Below, one piece after another: positions 43,256-50,880 of a DNA stretch of 64,000 nt. Position 1 is the stretch's first letter. Every line of letters begins with the position of its first letter. Location of the stretch: the NCBI RefSeq assembly GCF_023273855.1, contig NZ_CP096884.1, positions 3,162,001 to 3,226,000 of the forward strand, written 5' to 3'. A program made the translations under genes and the position numbers. A model generated the notes under the pieces. That model made no database searches. It worked only from the letters and a program-made list of their open reading frames with translations, and had not been told where the DNA came from. Origin of the DNA: Seonamhaeicola sp. ML3 (GTDB taxonomy: Bacteria; Bacteroidota; Bacteroidia; Flavobacteriales; Flavobacteriaceae).

Positions 43256-44167
43256 ATGGAGGCCATTATAACTATTGTTGGATTTTTAGGAGCCGGAAAA
43301 ACCACATTATTAAAGCATTTAATAAATCGTTTTACCGATGAAGGTTGGAATCCCTTTGTGGTTTTAAACGATTATGAAAACGCCCTCATGGACGCGCAAC
43401 AGCTTACAGAACACATTGACTTAAGTGCTGTTAAAGCGCTTAGTGGCAGTTGTATATGTTGTAGTGGTATTGAAGAACTTAGAAATACAGTGAATAGAAT
43501 TCCCGAAAGGTCAAAGGGCATTACCTTAATTGAAGCTAATGGCACATCTGATGCTTGTAAGCTCATCGAGTTTCTTGGTGTAGGAATTAACAAGCGGTTC
43601 CTCCCTCCTGTTCAAATAGCTGTAGTTAATGTAAAGAATTGGCAGAAACGTGGCGAACACAACGAATTGGAAGCAAATCAAATTCAGGTGTCATCGCTTT
43701 TGGTATTAACACATTTGGAGGATATATCTTCTGAAAGATTACAAGAGGTTACAGACGCTTTAAACACGCTTAATCCTTATGCTAAAGTAATACCTATGGC
43801 CGAACTGGATGTTACACTTCTCCCCGAGCTTTTACCCTCTAATGCCACTGGTAAAAAGTTTGACCACCTAAAGGCGCATTGGGCGTCTTGTTCTGTAGAT
43901 TTACCACATCTACCAGACACAAATACCATTTACGAGATTTGCAATGCCTTGCCCAATAGTATACTTCGTGTAAAAGGCTGTACTAAAATTGGCAACGAAG
44001 ACAAGTATACCTATTTTGAACGTAAACCGGATGGAGAAATCCTCATAAGACCGTTTAACGGCTCTCCTATAACAGGCACCAAACTGCTAACCATTGGTGC
44101 AGGTAGTGAACCTTCAATATTGAATAAAGCTGTTAATGGGACTTTAGATGCTGTTAGGACAGATTAA
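43256..44167 (+). CDS. COG0523 (CobW/ZigA-like) GTPase
   Basis: This 303-residue protein has the P-loop GFLGAGKTT (9-17), VVLNDYENAL, and the metal-binding Cys-x-Cys-Cys at 66-69 (SCICCSG) that marks COG0523 metallochaperones. The nucleotide-specificity NKxD is replaced by THLED (about 152-156), and the usual ExSG motif reads EANG. The C-terminal CobW_C-like domain is present but short. The family delivers or senses zinc, cobalt or iron. It is the last plus-strand gene of the metal cluster. Confidence 0.85.
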   Translation: MEAIITIVGFLGAGKTTLLKHLINRFTDEGWNPFVVLNDYENALMDAQQLTEHIDLSAVKALSGSCICCSGIEELRNTVNRIPERSKGITLIEANGTSDACKLIEFLGVGINKRFLPPVQIAVVNVKNWQKRGEHNELEANQIQVSSLLVLTHLEDISSERLQEVTDALNTLNPYAKVIPMAELDVTLLPELLPSNATGKKFDHLKAHWASCSVDLPHLPDTNTIYEICNALPNSILRVKGCTKIGNEDKYTYFERKPDGEILIRPFNGSPITGTKLLTIGAGSEPSILNKAVNGTLDAVRTD

Positions 44168-44224
44168 TCCTGTAAAAAATGCGAATTGGCTTTAATTTCA
44201 GTTATATATTTTACGGCTTAGTTC

Positions 44225-44935
44225 TTATATTTCAAATTCGCAAATAATTGGCAAGTGGTCGCTTACTTTTAACCAATCACTGATTTTTCCAAATTCCATT
44301 TTTCTTAGTCCGTTTTTAAATTCCTTACTACCGAAAACATAATCGATGTGATATGGCTTTTCTAATTTTCTTTGCAGGAAAAAAGTTGGTTGGGTTTCAT
44401 CTCCTTGTTCTTCTTTCCAATATTTATGATATAAACTTTCAATTCCTATTTCTTTTAGTTCATTCACAACATCAGAGTGATTCCACCATCTATCCCATTT
44501 GTCCCAAATTTTATTACTATTGAAATCACCAATTATTAAGCTTTTACTTAAATTCGATTTATTGATTTGTAGATATTTCCACAGTTGTCCTATATATCCA
44601 AAAGTTGGTGATTTATTGCTATGATTCCATACTGCCAATAGGTCAAAATCTCTATTTACAGAGCAAGGTAAAAAGTATTTTACTTTGTGGTCTTTGAAAT
44701 TATCCGACCAATTCAACCTTTTAAGTTCTATACTCTTTTTTGCAAAAATCCCAATTCCTTTATTTTTTGTATCACCAATCCATAAATAATTTACAGCCCA
44801 TTCGTTATATTCATTGTGTTTTGTCTCGGCTGGATTTTCACACTCTTGTATTATGTGTATGTCAGCATCAAATTCAATTAAATTCTCAAACTTCTTTCTT
44901 AATGCTCCGTTACAATTCCAAGTTATTATTTTCAA
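44225..44935 (-). CDS. Endonuclease/exonuclease/phosphatase (EEP) family protein
   Basis: This 236-residue protein has the EEP fold motifs: ITWNCNGALR at the N-terminus, HIIQECE, IIGDFNSNKIWD in the middle, and the C-terminal SDHLPIICEFE with the catalytic Asp-His. All active-site residues appear intact. No signal peptide. EEP members include nucleases and phosphatases, and this compact version is a common accessory gene in Bacteroidota. It appears monocistronic between the metal cluster (convergent) and the GNAT gene. Confidence 0.85.
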   Translation of the reverse strand: MKIITWNCNGALRKKFENLIEFDADIHIIQECENPAETKHNEYNEWAVNYLWIGDTKNKGIGIFAKKSIELKRLNWSDNFKDHKVKYFLPCSVNRDFDLLAVWNHSNKSPTFGYIGQLWKYLQINKSNLSKSLIIGDFNSNKIWDKWDRWWNHSDVVNELKEIGIESLYHKYWKEEQGDETQPTFFLQRKLEKPYHIDYVFGSKEFKNGLRKMEFGKISDWLKVSDHLPIICEFEI

Positions 44936-45013
44936 TTTGATTTATGCTTTTCTAATACTTGCCAACTTAAAAACAAGACCAATATATCCAATCTCAATTT
45001 TTCTTACAAAAAC

Positions 45014-45508
45014 TTACAAACAAAATATCATTTCAAAATCGTCCATTACAAAACCATTACCAATATCTATAACTATTGGTCTTGCTTTTTTAAAACCCAT
45101 CTTTGTATAGGCGCTTATAGTGTTTGAATTGTTTATGTTTACGGTAAGTCTAATGTTTTTAAGCTCATATTGTTTTGCTAAATCTTCAATAAAATCCAAA
45201 GCAAACCTCCCGATACCCTTACCTCTCTTATGTTCTAGAATATAAAACTTACTCAAAAAAAGAGCTTCTTTCTCTTTCTTAACAGAAAAATATCCAATAG
45301 GCTCTACTTTTTCATAAAGCAAATAATAACCATATCCATCTACGATCTGTTTTTCAATGGCCTTTTGTGACTGAAACATCTTCAGCATATAAGCCACCTG
45401 GTTTTCACCAATAATGGGAATATAATGTTCACGCCATACTACCCTCGCAATATCCGCTATAGTTTTAATATGCAATGGTGAATTTGCTTTAAGAACGTCT
45501 ATTCCCAT
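45014..45508 (-). CDS. GNAT family N-acetyltransferase
   Basis: This 164-residue protein has the GNAT fold: an N-terminal substrate lobe, then the acetyl-CoA loop HKRGKGIGRFALDF, and NINNSNTISAYTKMGFKKA as motif B. The substrate is unknown. It lies 1 nt downstream of the trhA stop codon, so it is co-transcribed with trhA and DUF4294. Confidence 0.88.
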   Translation of the reverse strand: MGIDVLKANSPLHIKTIADIARVVWREHYIPIIGENQVAYMLKMFQSQKAIEKQIVDGYGYYLLYEKVEPIGYFSVKKEKEALFLSKFYILEHKRGKGIGRFALDFIEDLAKQYELKNIRLTVNINNSNTISAYTKMGFKKARPIVIDIGNGFVMDDFEMIFCL

Positions 45509-45509
45509 A

Positions 45510-46136
45510 CTAGATAATATAAAAGAATATCATAAGAAAATGGCATACTGCGCCAACCAAAACAAACAAATGCCATATAACATGATTGAAGGGTATCTTT
45601 TCAAAAGCATAAAAAATTATGCCGCCTGTGTAGGCTAAACCGCCTGCAAATAGCAATAATATGGCATCGCTATGAACTAACGCAGACAGGTTCGTGAAAT
45701 CAAAAACGATTAACCACCCCATCACTAAATATAAAATTGTTGAAAACGTTTCGAAACGTCCGGTAAAGAAAAGTTTTAAAACCAATCCAAAAATTGCAAT
45801 GCCCCAGACCACCCAGAACAAAGTCCAGCCTAAACTTTCGTATAGCACTATCAACAAAACTGGAGTATAAGTACCGGCAATAAGCAAGTAAATGCTTATG
45901 TGGTCTACAATCCTAAAATAATGTTTTAACGTTTTTAGGGATACGGCATGATACAGTGTGGAAGCTGTAAAACAGATAATGATAGAGATACCGTAAACTA
46001 CGACACTAAAAAGGCTGTAAGGTGTTTTATTGGTATCGAAAACAATGAGCAGCACCAAAGCCGCAATTCCAAAAAAAACACCAATTCCATGAGTTGTAGC
46101 ATTGAGCTTTTCTTCCAACTTGCTCTGTTCTCTCAT
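45510..46136 (-). CDS. trhA: Hemolysin III/TrhA (PAQR) membrane protein
   Basis: This 208-residue protein has seven hydrophobic helices and PAQR landmarks: an N-terminal KLNATTHGIGVFFGI, STLYHAV with the metal-binding His, and FNHVIWHLFVLVGAVCHF at the end. Despite the hemolysin III name, the E. coli homologue takes part in membrane-fluidity homeostasis. It sits between DUF4294 (3 nt gap) and the GNAT gene (1 nt gap), clearly one operon. Confidence 0.92.
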   Translation of the reverse strand: MREQSKLEEKLNATTHGIGVFFGIAALVLLIVFDTNKTPYSLFSVVVYGISIIICFTASTLYHAVSLKTLKHYFRIVDHISIYLLIAGTYTPVLLIVLYESLGWTLFWVVWGIAIFGLVLKLFFTGRFETFSTILYLVMGWLIVFDFTNLSALVHSDAILLLFAGGLAYTGGIIFYAFEKIPFNHVIWHLFVLVGAVCHFLMIFFYII

Positions 46137-46139
46137 GTT

Positions 46140-46823
46140 TTAATCAGGTTTATGGTCTGTATTCACCCATTTTTCAGTAAGATCGTAAAAGTCGAATTCG
46201 ACAGCAGATTTTTGGTATTCCAATCTGCCACTCTGGAAATTACGTTGTAAAATATCCTCTATTAAATAATCTTCTTTTACGTTTTCGGGGTCGAATTCTC
46301 GTTTTAAAGAAATATCGAACATACTAGCTGTGGTATTATACCAAAATGCACGCCAACCATTCCGTAATTCCTTTACCAAGTCGAATGCCGTTGTACCTGT
46401 TTGCCTGTGAATTAGCTTGACTAAAATCTGGCCTTCTGTTCTGGTCATTTTCTTTAATTCATCAGAGAACTCCCCTTCAATATACTTCTGTACTTTTTTG
46501 GTGTAACGTTTTTTTTGACGGTTCTTTTTCAATTGTACCAACCGTTTGTTCATAGAGTCTAGCCTTTCAGCAGCAAGTTTAGCATAAGGATACACCTTGA
46601 TAGTTTTCTTTCTTAGAATTAAATATCTAATGCGCTCCTTTTTATTATCAAACTTAAGTTTATGCAAAAGTTTTACTTCCTCTAGCCCTATGGAAGTTCT
46701 TGGCACAGAATCGCCTTCGATAATAAGATACTCCACGTCAACAACAGAGTCTTTGACAATCTCATTTGTCTGTGCCAATAGCATTAAAGGAAAAAAAATG
46801 AATATGGATTTAAGAAAGTTCAT
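46140..46823 (-). CDS. DUF4294 family secreted protein
   Basis: This 227-residue protein has a signal peptide (about 1-17, LLAQ). It is strongly basic in the middle (RLVQLKKNRQKKRYTKK) and contains LIHRQTGTTAFDLVKELRNGWRAFWYN, the DUF4294 core. Function unknown; the family is Bacteroidota-specific and is often divergent from the M42 peptidase, as here. First gene of the DUF4294-trhA-GNAT operon. Confidence 0.88.
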   Translation of the reverse strand: MNFLKSIFIFFPLMLLAQTNEIVKDSVVDVEYLIIEGDSVPRTSIGLEEVKLLHKLKFDNKKERIRYLILRKKTIKVYPYAKLAAERLDSMNKRLVQLKKNRQKKRYTKKVQKYIEGEFSDELKKMTRTEGQILVKLIHRQTGTTAFDLVKELRNGWRAFWYNTTASMFDISLKREFDPENVKEDYLIEDILQRNFQSGRLEYQKSAVEFDFYDLTEKWVNTDHKPD

Positions 46824-46914
46824 GTATATAATATCGAGGCTTCTATATTCAAAATTAATAATTTACTTCTTTTAAAACGTTTTTATGATATAGATATTTT
46901 TATTCTATTAAATG

Positions 46915-46942
46915 TTGGCTTTCATTAATATTATTATTTTAG
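46915..46942 (+). promoter_or_regulatory. Candidate promoter of the M42 peptidase gene
   Basis: TTG (46915-46917), 17 nt, then TATTTTAG (46935-46942, one mismatch). The start codon is 16 nt downstream. Confidence 0.45.
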
Positions 46943-46958
46943 TGCAAAACTTTTATTT

Positions 46959-48047
46959 ATGGCAAAGAAGCAGATTCTTAATAAAAAGTCGATTGACTTT
47001 TTAGAAAAATATTTAAATAATGCAGCACCGACGGGCTACGAGTGGGACGGACAAAAATTATGGATGGACTACCTTAAGCCTTATGTGGATGAATTTATTA
47101 CCGATACTTACGGGACTGCCGTTGGTGTCATCAACCCTAAAGCGAAATACAAGGTTGTTATAGAAGGACATGCCGATGAAATATCTTGGTACGTAAATTA
47201 CATTAGCGATAATGGTCTTATTTATGTTATTAGAAATGGTGGTAGCGACCACCAAATTGCACCGAGTAAGGTTGTTAATATTCACACCAAAAAAGGTATT
47301 GTAAAAGGGGTATTTGGTTGGCCAGCCATTCATACAAGAAACAGAGCGAAAGAAGAACCTCCAAAACCAGACAATATTTTTATTGATTGCGGATGTGCCA
47401 ATAAAGAAGAGGTTGAAAAACTTGGTGTTCATGTGGGCTGTGTAATCACATATCCAGATGAGTTCCATATTCTAAATGACGATAAATTTGTTTGTAGAGC
47501 CATAGATAACCGTATGGGAGGTTTTATGATTGCAGAGGTAGCGAGACTACTCAAGGAAAATAAAAAAGAATTACCTTTTGGTCTTTACATTACCAATGCA
47601 GTTCAAGAAGAAATTGGCTTACGTGGGGCAGAAATGATTACCCAAACCATAAAGCCAAATGTTGCTATCGTAACCGATGTAACGCACGATACCACGACTC
47701 CTATGATTGAACAGAAAAAAGAAGGGCATTTGGAAATTGGTAAGGGGCCTGTAGTTGCTTATGCACCAGCAGTACAGCAAAAACTTCGTGATTTAATTAT
47801 CGATACAGCTGAAGACAAAGACATTCCTTTTCAACGTTCTGCGCTATCTAGAGCTACTGGAACTGATACAGATGCTTTCGCTTACAGTAATGGTGGCGTT
47901 GCCTCTGCTCTAATTTCATTACCACTTCGTTATATGCATACTACGGTAGAAATGGTACATAGAGACGATGTTGAAAATGTGATTAGACTCATTTACGAAT
48001 CGCTTTTGAACATTAAAGACGGTGATACGTTTAGTTATTTCGAATAA
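46959..48047 (+). CDS. M42 family metallopeptidase (glutamyl/deblocking aminopeptidase-like)
   Basis: This 362-residue cytosolic enzyme has metal ligands in VIEGHADEISWYV (His), AIDNRMGGF (Asp) and VTDVTHDT (Asp). The catalytic pair Glu-Glu is in VQEEIGLRGAE, and SRATGTDTDAFAYS precedes the final HTTVEMVHRDD. All dinuclear-zinc positions are accounted for. M42 peptidases form tetrahedral dodecamers that trim peptides. It is divergent from DUF4294. A long palindromic repeat follows the stop. Confidence 0.93.
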   Translation: MAKKQILNKKSIDFLEKYLNNAAPTGYEWDGQKLWMDYLKPYVDEFITDTYGTAVGVINPKAKYKVVIEGHADEISWYVNYISDNGLIYVIRNGGSDHQIAPSKVVNIHTKKGIVKGVFGWPAIHTRNRAKEEPPKPDNIFIDCGCANKEEVEKLGVHVGCVITYPDEFHILNDDKFVCRAIDNRMGGFMIAEVARLLKENKKELPFGLYITNAVQEEIGLRGAEMITQTIKPNVAIVTDVTHDTTTPMIEQKKEGHLEIGKGPVVAYAPAVQQKLRDLIIDTAEDKDIPFQRSALSRATGTDTDAFAYSNGGVASALISLPLRYMHTTVEMVHRDDVENVIRLIYESLLNIKDGDTFSYFE

Positions 48048-48051
48048 AACA

Positions 48052-48196
48052 GTGAGACTGTTCCAAAAAGTATTTTTTTTGTCAACCTGAACTTGTTTTA
48101 GGTTCTTGTAGTAATTGATTTTAAACCACATGTGAGATTCTGAAACAAGTTCAGAATGACAGACAGTTTCAAGTATTCTTCGGACAGTCCCTCTCT
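48052..48196 (+). repeat. MITE-like nested inverted-repeat element
   Basis: The outer ends GAGACTGTTCC (48054-48064) and GGACAGTCCCTC (48182-48193) are inverted relatives. The inner arms GTCAACCTGAACTTGTTTTA... (48081-48105) and its partner (48136-48160) match at 20 of 25 positions. The core AACAAGTTCAG is a motif I recognise from dispersed repeats in many genomes. It fills nearly the whole gap between the M42 and Nudix genes and has no coding potential. Confidence 0.7.
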
Positions 48197-48201
48197 TATA
48201 G

Positions 48202-48759
48202 ATGGACGAACTTATAGACATAGTTGACGCTCAAGGTAACCCAACCGGACAATCAGAATTAAAATCTGTTATCCACACAAAAGGCCTTTATCACCACACG
48301 GCTCATATTTGGTTTTATACGGCAGAGGGCGATATATTATTATCGCAACGTTCTGCCGAAAAGGCTATTTGCCCTTTAATGTGGGACGTATCAGTGGCGG
48401 GGCATATCGATGCCGGTGAGTCTCCCGAACAAGGTGCCATAAGAGAAACTCTAGAAGAAATAAGTTTATCTATTTCTGAAACTGCTTTAAATAAAATAGG
48501 TGTTTTCGAGTGTTTTCAAGACTACGATAGTGGCATTAAGGATTATGAGTTTCACAATACCTTTATTGCAGAATTAAAAGTCGCTCTTTCTGAACTAGTT
48601 CCCCAACAAGGCGAAGTTGAAGCACTAAAACTAGTCACTGTTAATGAATTCCAACATCTTATTAACACTATTGGTAACAACGGAAATCATTTTGTGCCGT
48701 CTAATAAAGAGTACTATGAGTTTGTACTTCAAAACATTATTCAAATTTCTAAATCATGA
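48202..48759 (+). CDS. Nudix hydrolase (Idi/YfcD-like)
   Basis: This 185-residue protein has the Nudix box GHIDAGESPEQGAIRETLEE with all metal-binding glutamates. The N-terminal DELIDIVDAQGNPTG and GLYHHTAHIWFY place it with the isopentenyl-diphosphate-isomerase-like/YfcD group, whose substrates are uncertain. The PrsW gene overlaps its stop by 4 bp. Its start codon lies just outside the preceding repeat element, so the repeat may form its leader. Confidence 0.88.
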   Translation: MDELIDIVDAQGNPTGQSELKSVIHTKGLYHHTAHIWFYTAEGDILLSQRSAEKAICPLMWDVSVAGHIDAGESPEQGAIRETLEEISLSISETALNKIGVFECFQDYDSGIKDYEFHNTFIAELKVALSELVPQQGEVEALKLVTVNEFQHLINTIGNNGNHFVPSNKEYYEFVLQNIIQISKS

Positions 48760-49424
48760 GTTTACTTATAATAGCCTTAGCTCCCGTTTTTTTAATTATT
48801 CTGTATATCTATTACAAGGATAAATATGAAAAAGAACCCAAAAAACTATTGTTTTACAACTTTCTGCTAGGGGCAATTGTAAGTATTATAGTCACTACAG
48901 TACTCTACTTTGCCATTGGTACTGTTGCAGAATTTAGTAGAACAAGTGTATTTGAGCAATTTATCTATGCTTTTTTTGTTGTTGGACTTGTAGAAGAATT
49001 TAGTAAGTACATTATTGTTAGGTATTTTGCACAACCTAACAAGGAATTTAATGAACCTTTCGATGGCATTGTTTACGCGGTAATGGTGTCTTTGGGTTTT
49101 GCAGCCACAGAAAATATCTTTTACGTAATCGAGGGAGGATATGCAACAGCGCTTTTAAGGGCTTTTACAGCAATTCCTGCTCATGCTACTTTTGGGATTC
49201 TTATGGGGTACTTTATGGGTAAAGCGAAATTTGCAGACAATAAAAAATTCTTGAACTTAATGGGATTGGCACTAGCTACCGTATTCCACGGTGCCTATGA
49301 TTTCTTTTTGTTTATAGATTTCATCCCCGGAATTTGGGTTGGTGCATTCGTCTCCTTAATAATAGGCATCATTCTATCCAAAAAGGCAATAAAACGACAT
49401 CAAGCCAACTCTAATTTTAAGTAA
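48756..49424 (+). CDS. PrsW family intramembrane metalloprotease
   Basis: This 222-residue protein has about seven membrane helices. PrsW signatures are present: VEEFSKYIIVRYF (EExxK-type), AIPAHATFGILMGY (His) and FHGAYDFFLF (His), which form the membrane-embedded zinc site. In Bacillus PrsW starts anti-sigma factor degradation; here no anti-sigma gene adjoins. It is translationally coupled to the Nudix gene (ATGA overlap). Confidence 0.9.
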   Translation: MSLLIIALAPVFLIILYIYYKDKYEKEPKKLLFYNFLLGAIVSIIVTTVLYFAIGTVAEFSRTSVFEQFIYAFFVVGLVEEFSKYIIVRYFAQPNKEFNEPFDGIVYAVMVSLGFAATENIFYVIEGGYATALLRAFTAIPAHATFGILMGYFMGKAKFADNKKFLNLMGLALATVFHGAYDFFLFIDFIPGIWVGAFVSLIIGIILSKKAIKRHQANSNFK

Positions 49425-49470
49425 CAATCGGCTTGGGGTTTCTAATCTAGAATACTTTTTAATGAGAAAA

Positions 49471-49507
49471 CCTCTTTCTTAAGACAAAAAACATCAAAAG
49501 AAAGAGG
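49471..49507. terminator. Weak hairpin between prsW and the YceI gene
   Basis: CCTCTTTCTT (49471-49480) pairs with AAGAAAGAGG (49498-49507) across a 17-nt loop. No long T-run follows on either strand, so its activity is uncertain. Confidence 0.4.
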
Positions 49508-49530
49508 CTTTACGCTGACTTAATTCAAAA

Positions 49531-50127
49531 TTACAAAGATTCCTCGGTGATAAATTTAGTTTCAAATCTTATCATAAGGTCATCCTTTACTTTTAATTTT
49601 CCCAATAGCGCTTTAGGTGGGGTTATGTTAAAATCTGTCATCTTTAACTTAGTTTCTCCACGCAATTGCACCGTATTTTCGTTCTTAACCAAATCCAAAT
49701 CCAGTTGAACTGTTTTTTTGAATCCTGAAATAATTAAATTCCCTAAAACTTCAACTTTAAAGACACCCGGGCTTATTTCTTGAACTTGTTTAACTTTAGA
49801 AAGCTCAAAAAGAATATATCGGTATTTATCTGCATTTAGAGTCTTTGCAACGGTTTCAGTAATGCCTGGTTTTACTCCTTTTAAACTTTTTGTAAGTACT
49901 GCTAGTGTTAAATGATCAATTTCACAGGTAAAGAGGTCATTAAAACTTATGGAGCCTTGCTGGGTTTCTGCACTGACTTTCCATCCATGTAGGTTTGAAG
50001 TACCAAAAACAGTTAAATGCGAAGCACTATTATCAAGTTTAAATATTTGACTTTGTATATGGTTAACTGAAAAACCTAATACAACAAAACATAGAAATAG
50101 CTTTTTAAAAAATTTATTAGTTTTCAT
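49531..50127 (-). CDS. YceI family periplasmic protein (lipid-binding type)
   Basis: This 198-residue protein has a signal peptide (about 1-26) and one YceI domain: SHLTVFGTSNLHGWKVSAE at the start, DKYRYILFELSKV, GNLIISGFKKTVQLDLDL and the final MIRFET strand. YceI proteins are lipocalin-like barrels that bind long isoprenoids such as polyprenyl quinones. It is the more divergent of two YceI paralogues in the window. The 264-bp region upstream is AT-rich without clear features. Confidence 0.85.
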   Translation of the reverse strand: MKTNKFFKKLFLCFVVLGFSVNHIQSQIFKLDNSASHLTVFGTSNLHGWKVSAETQQGSISFNDLFTCEIDHLTLAVLTKSLKGVKPGITETVAKTLNADKYRYILFELSKVKQVQEISPGVFKVEVLGNLIISGFKKTVQLDLDLVKNENTVQLRGETKLKMTDFNITPPKALLGKLKVKDDLMIRFETKFITEESL

Positions 50128-50391
50128 AATATCGATATTAAATGATTAAAATAACAAGACAAATTTGAAACTATAATTATTACATAAAAATGACTTAAAT
50201 CAGTTATTTATTAAAAATATGATAATTTTAATATATTTTTTCATCATAAAATTACATTATATTCAAAATTGAAATATTTAAAAATTACATTAAGCTATTG
50301 AAATCCATATAAAGCATACAACAAACAAGGTTTATAAACATCAAAACCCACCTATTAAAATTATGTATCTTTAAAGAACAATTTCTCGGTT

Positions 50392-50877
50392 ATGAATAAA
50401 CACTTTAAAGCGAAAGTTAACGCAGAATACGAATTTGAAATCAATAGTAGTCAAATTGAAGACCTTGATGCTTTTGTACTATCGGAAACCAGTTATCACA
50501 TCATACATGATGATAAATCTATAGAAGCTGAAATCGTCTCTTCAAATTTTGATAAAAAAAGCTACCAAATAAAAATAAACAACACGAGTTATAATGTTGA
50601 TATTCATGACGATTTAGATCTGCTCATTAAAAAAATGGGATTTGCCTCTGGCAACTCCCAAAAAATCAATTCCATAAAAGCGCCTATGCCCGGATTAATA
50701 TTAGAAATTAATGTAAAAGCAGGTCAAACAATCGAGGAAAATGATAACATACTAATTCTCGAGGCCATGAAAATGGAAAATGTAATTACATCTCCTAGAG
50801 ACGGTATTGTGAAGTCTGTTCACGTAAAAAAGGGGGATGCTGTAGATAAAAACCACCTATTAATTGAATTCGAATAG
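50392..50877 (+). CDS. Biotin carboxyl carrier protein of acyl-CoA carboxylase
   Basis: This 161-residue protein has a C-terminal biotinyl domain (about 93-161) with the biotinylation motif EAMKM (Lys127), preceded by the usual APMPG hinge. The N-terminal 90 residues are the domain that docks the carrier to the carboxylase. It is first of three genes (gaps of 3 and 6 nt), together forming a propionyl/acetyl-CoA carboxylase. Confidence 0.92.
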   Translation: MNKHFKAKVNAEYEFEINSSQIEDLDAFVLSETSYHIIHDDKSIEAEIVSSNFDKKSYQIKINNTSYNVDIHDDLDLLIKKMGFASGNSQKINSIKAPMPGLILEINVKAGQTIEENDNILILEAMKMENVITSPRDGIVKSVHVKKGDAVDKNHLLIEFE

Positions 50878-50880
50878 TGT

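Noticed and set aside
47058-47468. 136-codon minus-strand frame inside the M42 gene
   Set aside because: Antisense of conserved catalytic segments; no independent signals.
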